The notes beneath the pieces were generated by a model, which was not told the origin of the DNA, searched no databases, and worked only from the letters and a program-made list of their open reading frames with translations. A program made the translations under genes and the position numbers. A stretch of 64,000 nucleotides of DNA, from the NCBI GenBank assembly GCA_963669155.1, contig OZ022595.1, positions 3,250,705 through 3,314,704 on the forward strand, given 5' to 3'. Source of the DNA: Arbacia lixula. Lineage: Eukaryota; Echinodermata; Echinoidea; Arbacioida; Arbaciidae. Shown here piece by piece: positions 55,641-64,000 of the stretch; position 1 is the stretch's first letter, and every line of letters begins with the position of its first letter.

Positions 55641-57456
55641 CATGCGGGGTGTAGATTGTTTGCTGGGTAATGACTTGGCTGGCGACAAGGTAGTTGCATC
55701 GCCAGGTGTTTCAGAGCAACCGGTTGAGGTTACTGAAACTGAACAGTTACAGGTGAAGTTCCCAGGGATTTTTCCGGATTGTGTTGTGGTTTTGGAAAAA
55801 CCAGTTGAGGTTCCGGAAACTGAGAACTTACAGGAAGAAGTACCGGGAATTTTCCCAGCCTGTGTTGTTACTAGGTCTCAGGCTCGTAGGGATGCGCACG
55901 ATGATGCGGATTGTGTTGACGTGGAGGAGAATACTGGGGTTTGGTTGGCTGAAACTTTTTTTAAGGATTTGAATGAAAGGGGTGCTGTTTTAGGCTCCAA
56001 GGCTAGCAGTGGTGAGCTATTTAGTAAGTCTTCCTTGGTTCAGGCACAACAGGCAGACATGGAATTGAAGGGCTTGTCTCAGACTGCGTGTTCTGAGGCT
56101 GAGGCTGTTAATGTCCCTGAGTGCTATTATGTCAAAGATGACATTTTGATGAGGAAGTGGAGACCTCCCCTTAGGCCAGCTGATGAGGATTGGACTGTTG
56201 TCCATCAAATTGTTGTCCCTCCCTGTTATCGCAATGAGATTTTGAGAATTGTCCACGAGTTACCTGTTGGCGGCCATTAAGGTGTCAGAAAGACAAAAGA
56301 TCGAATCATGAGGCATTTCTATTGGCCGAATTTGAGTGGAGATGTGGCTGAGTTTTGTAAAATTTGTCACACATGTCAGGTGGTTGGTAAACCACAGCCG
56401 TTGATCAAGCCGGCACCATTGATTCCGATACCCGCATTTGATGAACCGTTCACTCGGGTTCTAGTTGACTGTGTTGGCCCTTTGCATAGAACTAGGTCAG
56501 GTCATAAGTTCCTCTTGACAATCATGGATATGTCTACCCGTTTCCCAGAGGCAATTCCACTCAGGAATATTACAGCCAAGACTTTAGTAGAGGCCCTTGT
56601 ACAGTTTTTCACTAGGTATGGTCTGCCCAAGGAAATTCAATCTGACCAGGGATCCAATTTCATGTCGAAGATATTTCAAGAGGTGATGTATCAGTTGGGT
56701 ATCAAACAGTTGAAGTCGTCAGCTTACCATCCCCAATCTCAAGGTGCATTAGAACGCTACCATCAGACCCTGAAGACCATGATTAGGGCATATTGTGAGG
56801 AGCACCCTGAGGACTGGGATAAGGGCATCCCATGTTTGTTGTTTGCTACTAGAGACTCCCCGAATGAGTCAACGGGATTTAGTCCGTTTGAGTTGGTGTA
56901 CGGTCACGAGGTTAGAGGCCCTCTTAAGCTCATAAAAGAGAGGTTCATGTCCCAGGATGATGATGTAAACCGCCTTGACTACATGTACGTGTCAAAGTTC
57001 CGTGAAAGGTTGTTCAAGGCATGTGAGGTAGCTAGAGGACATCTGAAAATGTCCCAAGAGAGCATGAAAAAGAAAGCAGACAAAAATGCTAAAGTGCATA
57101 CTCTCAAGCCTGGTGACAAAGTACCTGTGTTGCTACCATTGCAGGGTGAGCCATTAAAGGCCCAGTTCAGTGGACCGTACTGTGTCAAGAAGAAACTGAA
57201 TGATGTCAATTATGTGATCGGTACTCCAGACAGGAGAAAAGATCAAAGGGTGTGTCATGTGAACATGCTCAAAGAATACTTTGAGCGAGAGGCTAGCCAG
57301 CCAGTTGGGGTGATACACGTGGTAAATGATGAGGAGGTAGATGTGGTGGAATCAGATGTGGACATGTCTGAATCGGATGTAAACATGAGTGAGCCACCTA
57401 GTGTCAGGTTATCTAACACAGAGGTGTTAGGGAAAACACATGAAGTGTTGAGTTAA
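55611..57456 (+). pseudogene. Gmr1-like integrase
   Basis: One frame, interrupted by TAA at 56278-56280 where related proteins have GHxGV. The zinc-binding HHCC domain is HELPVGGH ... FCKICHTC. The catalytic core has D in VLVDCVGPLH, D in IQSDQGSNFMSK and E in SQGALERYHQTLK, the D,D-35-E triad. A C-terminal region follows (LKPGDKVPVLLPLQGEPLKA, FSGPYCVKKK, VCHVNMLKEYF). Integrase inserts the cDNA. The frame stops at 57454-57456. It contains two copies of a VEVxETExLQxxxPGIFPxC motif at about 55715-55865. Confidence 0.85.
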
Positions 57457-57900
57457 GTCCCTGAAGATCAGAGGAAAGATGTTACTGGTTTGTTGCACGA
57501 ATTTGGGGATGTTTGCAAAGACAAAGTAGGTTGCATCCCACTGACTGTGCATGATGTTGATGTTGGAGATGCTAGGCTAATCAAACAACACCCATATCAG
57601 TTGGCAAAGGCTAAGGAGGCATTCAGTGTGATCCGTGCCCTTCAGCCGTTTGAAGTGTATCTGACAAACAGAAAAGGGGAGATCATTATTGTACATAGAT
57701 CACAACCCCCTTGTCTTCCTGGATCAGTTCAAAACTAAGAAGAGTAGAATATTCAGGTGGAGCCTGCTGATCCAGCCCTGATGCATTGTCCAGAGTGTGA
57801 AAAAAAACCCACACAACAAAGAAGTTATAAGTTTTGTTACAAGGTATGTGATTACGTGTAAATATGTTATTGAATCAGTATGGTGACAAATGAAAATTGC
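57457..57900 (+). pseudogene. Gmr1-like RT start fused to RNase H remnant
   Basis: In the same frame after the stop: LLHEFGDVCKDKVGCIPLTV, DVGDARLIKQHPYQL (the region just before RT motif 1). Then an abrupt change to AKEAFSVIRALQPFEVYLTN and RKGEIIIVH, which looks like RNase H sequence. The RT catalytic core is therefore deleted near 57610-57640. Position after integrase supports the Gmr1 order. Confidence 0.65.
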
Positions 57901-57968
57901 CATATATCCAACAGACTTTGGCAAAAAGATTTTGAAGTTAATTTTTATGTAGAAACATTCAGTGCAAG

Positions 57969-58693
57969 CAGGGATGTGTTAGGAAGGAGGGACAACTCAA
58001 CCATAATATATTCAAACATCTGTATGGATACTAAAGCGTGCTAATGAATGTCAAAAGCATTCCACAATCACTGCAATGCTTTGAAGTCCCATGCGCGGCA
58101 CCGTCATTTTGCTATCGTCAACTTGGAAAGCAGTATCTTTAATTGCCTGTTTTGTTTCTCGAAGCTGTGTTTCTTATCACATTTTTTTGCAATTTTCAAG
58201 AAAGTTAAGGGGCAACACCTCTAAAGATCCTGTATTCGTTTTTCTTCTAAATAATTGTTGAATGATGCACAAACGGAGATATAAGATAATATTCTTACTT
58301 ACATAATTAACAAATTTCTTCACTTTCCGGAGATTTCCGGAAATGTCGGATTCAATCATTATCAAAATCATATATTAAGCTGCTTACTTTCATTAACAGA
58401 GTTTGCGTGAATTTGCGTGCAAATGAGATATTTTACTTTAAAAAACTGTTAATTTTTGTTCGCTGATATCTCTTTTCCTCACAAAAGTATTGATGCAATC
58501 CAACAGAAGTGGACAAGCGAAATAAGACTCTACATTTCTTTTGTTCTCTCTGAGAAACCGTTGCTAGGCAATCGTGTTCGTTATTGTTAAAACACGTGAA
58601 AAGCACATGCTGAGACCACGCAATTTTTCGGCGGTGCCACGCATGGGCTCAAAGAAAGAATGTTGTTTCATATCCTTTCCTAACACATCCCTG
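57969..58693. mobile_element. hAT-like MITE (725 bp)
   Basis: The ends CAGGGATGTGTTAGGAAGGA and, inverted, CAGGGATGTGTTAGGAAAGG are flanked by GTGCAAG on both sides (57962-57968 and 58694-58700); with one mismatch the duplication is 8 bp. CAGGGATG-type ends and 7-8-bp duplications fit the hAT superfamily. No transposase. Confidence 0.82.
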
Positions 58694-58722
58694 GTGCAAG
58701 TAAGTGCCTTGCCGGTTGATTA

Positions 58723-59246
58723 CTGTATAAGCTGTTATTTTCGCGAGGGTTTTATTTTCGCGAATTTCGCGAATGAACGAGCAAACGCGAGTTTAACAAC
58801 GCGCGAAAATATTCTCATATCAACTTGCAACATTACGAGATTATACTAAGTACTAACACGCATGGCGAACAAATGCAGCAGCATGCAGCGCATGCCTCAC
58901 ACACATGTACTACTGTACTAGTAGTACGTACTGACTACTAAGCATGAGCACGACCCGGCCGCCCAGGCCAGCCAGGCCTTGCTTAGAATTGGCCCCATTC
59001 CAATTCCCACGATGTGTAGATTCCACTTTCAGCTAGGGAAAATTAGTATGTCTAGTCTAGGATACTTCCCCTTCACGCCGTTTACAGTACTCACGCTTTT
59101 CCCCAATCCCGTTGCAGCATGGTCGTATGATGTCAGGGAATTTCCCTGGATGAGTGTACGTGAACGCGAATTTAACAACACGCGAATATGTGGCAGAAGC
59201 CGCCATTCGCGAAAATATATGTACGCGAAAATAACAGCTTATACAG
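58723..59246. mobile_element. Tc1/mariner-like MITE (524 bp)
   Basis: CTGTATAAGCTGTTATTTTC plus GCG at the left is exactly inverted at the right, flanked by TA on both sides (58721-58722 and 59247-59248). A TA duplication is the rule for Tc1/mariner. Inside, further CGCGAA/TTCGCG words form nested inverted repeats. 59249-59508 has no feature. Confidence 0.82.
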
Positions 59247-59508
59247 TATGGTATCGAAAGAGTTTGTTTGTTAATGAAGAAACTATTGTATGGATAATAC
59301 ATGTCATCAAAATGGTTGAATAAGAAATTTAAAGTAACAAAATACTCGAGACAAGTTGTCAGGGTTAAATTATGAGTTGTCATAAATAAGACATGGAAAT
59401 ATGATATTGTAAGTGTTCAATCATAAAGGTATGATTGTTCATAATGAAGAGAAGGTGAACATCTTTATTTAGGTAACTTAAAATGTTTGAAAATGTAAAA
59501 GAAAAATT

Positions 59509-60375
59509 TGCTACGGCAAAATTTTCTTTTTTCCATGGGGGAAAGTGTTACAAATTTGTGTAAGTTATACATGTAGCCATATATGTAGCCATTAAATGAG
59601 CTACACTATGTGTTTGTGAAATTCCTCACTGGTGAAATAAACATTGTGCATGTGTACTGCAGGGAAGATTCTGGAATGTGAGAAGACTCTGGCAGATGTT
59701 ATTTACATGAAAGAATGTTACACTTACATGTAGCTGAGACTCATTAGCATAATAAAGGAGGCACTGGCTGGAGGGTGCCTGTGGAGTTGAATGACCTTTT
59801 TAGGACCAGTGACTCATCAGTGTAATCTGGGTCAGGTCAATGTTGATTGTCATGTTTACAAGCATAGATTGCTAAATTTGCTGCAGCAAAATTTTCTTTT
59901 TCCCATGGGGGAAAGTGTTACAAATTTGTGTGAGTTATACATGTAGCCATATATGTAGCCATTAAATGAGCGACACTATGTGTTTGTGAAATTCCTCACT
60001 GGTGAAATAAACATTGTGCATGTGTACTGCAGGGAAGATTCTGGAATGTGAGAAGACTCTGGCAGATGTTATTTACATGAAAGAATGTTACACTTAGCTG
60101 AGACTCATTAGCATAATAAAGGAGGCACTGGCTGGAGGGTGCCTGTGGAGTTGAATGATCTTTTTAGGACCAGTGATGACGCATCAGTGTAATCTGGGTC
60201 AGGTCAATGTTGATTGTCATGTTTACAAGCAAAGATACAATGTAGAACTTATTAAATGCATTGAGAAATTTCTAGAAGCACAGATAATAGAACCTTCTAG
60301 AATGTACAGATTGTAGTATATATATGAGTGACTTGGATATAGGAGCTCAGAGTTGTATATCATCCTGCTCTCATG
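59509..60375 (+). mobile_element. LTR D/E family, two tandem 5' pieces with polypurine tract
   Basis: CCATGGGGGAAAG, a polypurine tract, directly precedes TGTTACAAATTTGTG at 59546 and again at 59916. The two blocks are 370 bp apart and nearly identical, a tandem duplication of the internal end plus the first part of the LTR. The second block extends to about 60375 (AGAACCTTCTAGAATGTACA). 60376-60712 has no supported feature. Confidence 0.7.
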
Positions 60376-60712
60376 TCTCATTTTGGTTGGTTGATTTCAT
60401 ATTGATTTGGGAGGTGACTACTGTTTCTTTAGAAAGATTGAATTGCAGTCTATCACAATGTTTAATTAATGTAGGATTTTGAGGGGGTTACAGTGCTGAA
60501 ATGAGGGCGGAGGTGTGCACATTATACAGATGTTCACTGCTTCTCAAGAGACCAAATTGTTGCATAATATGCAGACGGAGGATCATGCGCTGCATTGGGG
60601 GAAGAAAAATGCATCCAGAGACAAAGTCGAGGTCTTTTGCCTAGGGCTTTCTTTTTCAGTGGTGTGGTGCAATAGTATCATTATCATGACTGTCTTTTGT
60701 TTTGCTTTTCAG

Positions 60713-60802
60713 ATAGACAAGCGGCTGTGAATGGCATGGAGGGACAAGCTACCAGAGTGAAGCAGTTTCGGAAGAGGCTTTCCTTGAAGAACTTCAAAAG
60801 AT
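60713..60802 (+). CDS. Candidate internal exon of a host gene (90 bp)
   Basis: Preceded by TGTCTTTTGTTTTGCTTTTCAG, a strong acceptor, and followed by GTGAGT at 60803. Only one of the three frames is open: after two bases of a split codon it reads RQAAVNGMEGQATRVKQFRK then RLSLKNFKR, and ends with one base of the next codon (phase 1 to phase 1). The product is basic, with a possible kinase site in RKRLSLK. Unlike everything around it, this stretch is not repetitive in the window. The family is not recognised. It is phase-compatible with the exon at 33663-33696. Confidence 0.5.
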
Positions 60803-61419
60803 GTGAGTCCTTTTTAATTGAACTAACATACATACATGCACATAAGCCAATCTATATTCCATTCAATATTCAACTGCTTGAGTACCTGTAGTATATGATT
60901 AACACAGTCACACCTGTATTACAAGAAAAACAGCTTACATACATGAACTAATATTCCGGAAAGTCCCACTTATGTAACGTGTGATTGTAATGTATTAATG
61001 CAGAATTTTTTTTTTTAATAGCAATGCGTTCAATTTGGGCATCATTAAATCAGGTATTTCTGTCTATGTCTCCTGCGACCTCATCGTATTCTCTCAGGGC
61101 GATGTGATACTCTGGTGTCAGTGATAATCTGGTTTGAGTTTTTCATCACCTCAGGTCTTGTTCTGTATCTGCTGTTGAACTGATTTTTTTCATATGGTCT
61201 TCTCATCAGCCTTTGCCCTTGTTACAGTTGCTACCTGTGTGGTAACTTTGTGCCCTCTTGTTTTGATTAATGCAAAAATCTATATTGCATCTCTTTTCCA
61301 TGCACCTCCACCTTAACTGGCAATGTATTTTGTCACCCGTCTCTGTTCTTCCTTCAGTCTTTAATTTTTCCTCTTGTCCTTCGTGTTTTCTTTTTCTTCC
61401 TTCATATCATTTGCTTCTT
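60803..61419 (+). other. Probable intron sequence, no repeat recognised
   Basis: Ordinary AT-rich sequence after the candidate donor. One short T-rich acceptor-like site lies near 61180-61207 (CTTCTCATCAG) but no convincing exon follows. Confidence 0.3.
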
Positions 61420-62135
61420 GTCTCGCCTGAACAAAGTTCGGCAGAGACCTACAGTGTAGTAATCACTTTTCCTGAGTCTGTCAGTCTGTTGGTCTGTTGA
61501 TCTGTTACAAAAATGTTAAAGTTTTTGTTTAACTTGCTCTCATTTCTTTATTTCTGCACCAATTGTAATTACATTAGGTACAAATAATCCTTGGGTACTA
61601 CCACGTGTGTCTTCATGAGGATGATTGGGTCAAAGGTCATCAAGGGGTCAAAAGGTTAAATGATATGAAGACATGTGCATCATTTTTTCTCAAAGGGGTC
61701 AAAAGGTCAAATGATATGAAGCCATGTGCATCATTTTTTCTCAAAGTTTTTGTTTGACTTACACTCATATCTTTATTTCTGCATCAATTGTGATCACACT
61801 TGGTACAAATGATCCCTGGGTAATACCACATTTGTCTTTATGAGGGTGATGGGGTTAAATGTCATCTATGGGTCAAAAGGTCAAATGATATAGGGCCTGT
61901 GTGCATCATTTTTCTCAAAGCTTTCGTTTGACTTGCTCTCATTTCTTTATTTCTGCATCAATTGTGATCACACTTCGTAAAAATGATCTTTGGGTAATAC
62001 CACATGTGTCTTCATGAGGATGATGGGGTCAAAGGTCATCTTTGGACCATTTTAAATATGTGGAAAAAAAAAGACTGAGGACTCCTTATCGACTGCGAAA
62101 TCAGGCGAGACTCATGGTTCGTGAACTACCTTGTT
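61420..62135 (+). repeat. Repeat F, copy 3
   Basis: Complete-looking copy. It starts GTCTCGCCTGAACAAAGTTC, has four tandem units and ends TCAGGCGAGACTCATGGTTC then GTGAACTACCTTGTT. Compared with copy 1 it has fewer units. 62136-62430 is T-rich with a CTGTACTGACCGGCA phrase also seen near 40271. Confidence 0.82.
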
Positions 62136-62430
62136 ATAAGTACTTTCCTTTTTCTCTTCTCCCAGTCTGTTTCATTTTTCTTCTCTGTTGTTTCTTCATT
62201 ATTCTTTTATCTCTTGAAGTCCTTCACACATTTGTTTCTCTCTTGCTTCCTTTCTTTTTCCCGTTTCTTTATTCTGTTCTTCTCTTTAGCCTTGTTCATA
62301 TACCATCATCATGATAATACTGCTTTATTATCGATGCATGGTGGTAAGACAATACTGTACTGACCGGCACATTAGCCTCGTCAGCAGATAAGACGCACCC
62401 CGACTTTGAGCGCGCAATTTGAAAAAAAAA

Positions 62431-63012
62431 ACGAGACATACTTGTGGACAAGTATAAGGTGGTCTGCATTGGCAAATCCATGCGCAGACATGGGCTGGAA
62501 AATGCACGGTGAACTATAGACCTTCAATCCTGACACCATCTATTCATAAGCAATGAGAGACATCGATCAAGAAAGCTCATAGGGCACCTATTATACTAAC
62601 ATTTCAGAGACTTTCCTAAATGGTTACATGTATATGCTAACATGTAAGAGAATGGGGCGAGGAACAAGAATTGGAAAGAAAATCTCAAAGAGAATGACAA
62701 AGTTAGGGATAGCACAGAAGAAGATGGCAAAATAAACGTTGCAAAAGGAATGCAAAAATTTACCCTACCCACTCCAGGAATCGAACCGGCGGCCTCGAGA
62801 TCTTAAAACAGCACCTTTCCCATTGAGCCACTTATCTTCCCATTCACTTAACATGTAATGCCCAGCAGGAGTTGGAGTGATTAAGAAATCGATATTCAAG
62901 CTGAAATTTCACCATGATCGCGACATCTGATTAAAATATAGAGATGACGTCCCTGAAAGCTAGTAGACTCAGCTACAACATACTAAAATTTCAGAGTAAC
63001 AGAATTGAACAT
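62431..63012 (-). mobile_element. Repeat C, copy 4 (minus)
   Basis: Begins ACGAGACATACTTGTGGACA then AGTATAAGGTGGTCTGC, the reverse of the ends of copies 1 and 2. It then runs through a tRNA-like segment homologous to copy 3 and ends at the LTR starting at 63013. Confidence 0.65.
62767..62840 (-). ncRNA. tRNA-like segment (SINE-type), minus
   Basis: On the minus strand TGGCTCAATGGG (A box) and GGTTCGATTCC (B box, 62778-62788) are both close to polymerase III consensus with tRNA-like spacing. The acceptor stem does not close cleanly. It is probably a tRNA-derived SINE head rather than a functional tRNA. Confidence 0.6.
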
Positions 63013-63950
63013 TGTTACGATCAATTCACGCCAGAAAGGATTGCACAAAATGATACCAATATTTAGTTTATGTGTTCTTTATTATATAGGGTATTTCCCC
63101 TTTAAAATCAAGACAAACTTTCACAACTTTGTACAATGTCAATCAATCAATCAATCAATGACTCTACATAAACATTAGAAACATATTTAGGCTTACAATA
63201 CTGCAGGATACTGTAGTCGAATGAATCCACGGCTCTCGTTGATGGTCCAGTTGATAATCCAATGCAGTATTCCCAAATTATGATCGCAATGTTGATCCCA
63301 ATGTTGTACGCTGAAGAACAGGTATTCCAGATAGTCAAGTCCAAATAGATGATCCAAGATGGTCAAATATCAATCCACAGAGAGTGTGACTTCCACAGAC
63401 AGGATCTCATAAGCACTATTTAACAGGCAGGTAGTTATCCATGGAGAGAAAATCCTCGTATAGATCCACAGGTGTAAGATAATATGTAAAACTCTCTGAT
63501 ACAGGTCGTCACAGGTGCATTACTGGAGCTAGATGATATAAACTCTGAGTTCCTATCTCAATCACCCTAGATTCTAGACCTACATTCTAGAAGGTTCTAT
63601 TATCTGTGTATCTAGAAATTTCTCAATACATCTAGTAAGCACTACATTTCAACTATGCTTGTAAACATAACAATCAATATTGACCTGACCTAGATTACAC
63701 TGATGAGTCATGACTAGCCCATCTGAGCTCCTTTATTATGCTAATGAGTCTCAGCTAGCTGTAACATTTTTTGTATGTAAATAGCACATACACCTGTAGC
63801 TGAGCCTTCTCACATTCCAGAATCTTCTATGCAGTACATTGCGCAATGTTTATTTCACCAGTGAGGAATTTCACAAGCACACAGAGTGCAGCTAATTCAA
63901 GAGCTACATGTATGGCCATATAAATGTGTAACTTATACACATTTGTAACA
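63013..63950 (-). mobile_element. LTR of the D/E family (938 bp), 3' LTR of an element beyond the window
   Basis: On the minus strand it runs TGTTACAAATGTG ... CGTAACA, with TG...CA ends that form a short inverted repeat. Immediately upstream on that strand (63951-63965) is the polypurine tract CCATGGGGGAAAG. The internal region should therefore lie to the right of the window edge. It contains a TTTATT (AATAAA) signal near 63732. Homologous pieces lie at 39573, 49066, 59546 and 59916. Confidence 0.7.
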
Positions 63951-64000
63951 CTTTCCCCCATGGAAAAAAGAAAATTTTGCTGTAGCAAATTTTTCTTTTA

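Larger units (their letters stand above)
54669..57900 (+). mobile_element. Gmr1-like Ty3/gypsy retrotransposon, decayed
   Basis: Domain order on the plus strand is gag, zinc knuckle, protease, integrase, then the start of RT and part of RNase H. Integrase upstream of RT is the diagnostic order of Gmr1-like elements, reported from deuterostomes. LTRs are not found. The 5' side abuts a cut repeat F, and most of RT is deleted near 57620. Frameshifts and three or more stops make it inactive. Confidence 0.78.

Overview
The window is animal (metazoan) nuclear DNA made almost entirely of transposable elements nested in one another. There is no prokaryotic, organellar or viral gene set. Evidence for an animal genome: LINEs of two clades, a Ty3/gypsy element with the Gmr1-type domain order reported from deuterostomes, many short DNA transposons, long (CA)n and (TTC)n tracts, a roughly 200-bp satellite, and GT-AG splice signals. 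A marine deuterostome such as an echinoderm or hemichordate is my best guess from the repeat style, but I cannot name a species.

Layout. 1-1.4 kb: non-genic with G homopolymers. 1.4-10.8 kb: three same-strand LINE copies in a row. The first is one family (ORF1 plus endonuclease). The second is a nearly full-length L1/Tx1-like ORF2 and the third its 5'-truncated relative; both end in poly(A). 10.8-15.6 kb: a damaged copy (element A) of a foldback-type transposon, with an L1/Tx1-like LINE inserted in its CA tract. 15.6-22.2 kb: satellite arrays that change orientation several times, interrupted by a 1.7-kb non-repetitive insert and a 659-bp MITE. 22.2-25.2 kb (minus strand): a gypsy LTR plus gag remnant inserted in another LINE of the first family. 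25.9-33.5 kb: a complete 7,626-bp copy (element B) of the foldback transposon, with matching ends, a 5-bp target duplication and a nested L2/CR1-like LINE. 33.5-53 kb: a patchwork of repeat families (here called C, D/E, F, G and H), a hAT-like element, a 27-bp-TIR element, palindromes and solo LTR pieces. 53-58 kb: nested foldback elements, then a broken Gmr1-like retrotransposon with integrase upstream of RT. 58-64 kb: hAT-like and Tc1-like MITEs, LTR pieces, and an LTR running off the right edge.

Host genes. The only host-gene signal I can defend is weak to moderate. On the plus strand there is a candidate first coding exon at 33663-33696, with a consensus GTAAGT donor, and a 90-bp exon at 60713-60802, with a good acceptor and GTGAGT donor. 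Their phases are compatible. If both belong to one gene, most of this window is its 5' flank and first intron, and element B sits just upstream of the first exon, between it and a GC-box-rich stretch.

Most notable candidate: the foldback family represented by elements A and B. It has palindromic subterminal copies of a CACAAATTGTCGTC motif, opposed (GT)n and (CA)n tracts, and long inverted arms built of repeated G/C-rich modules. No transposase is visible in either copy.
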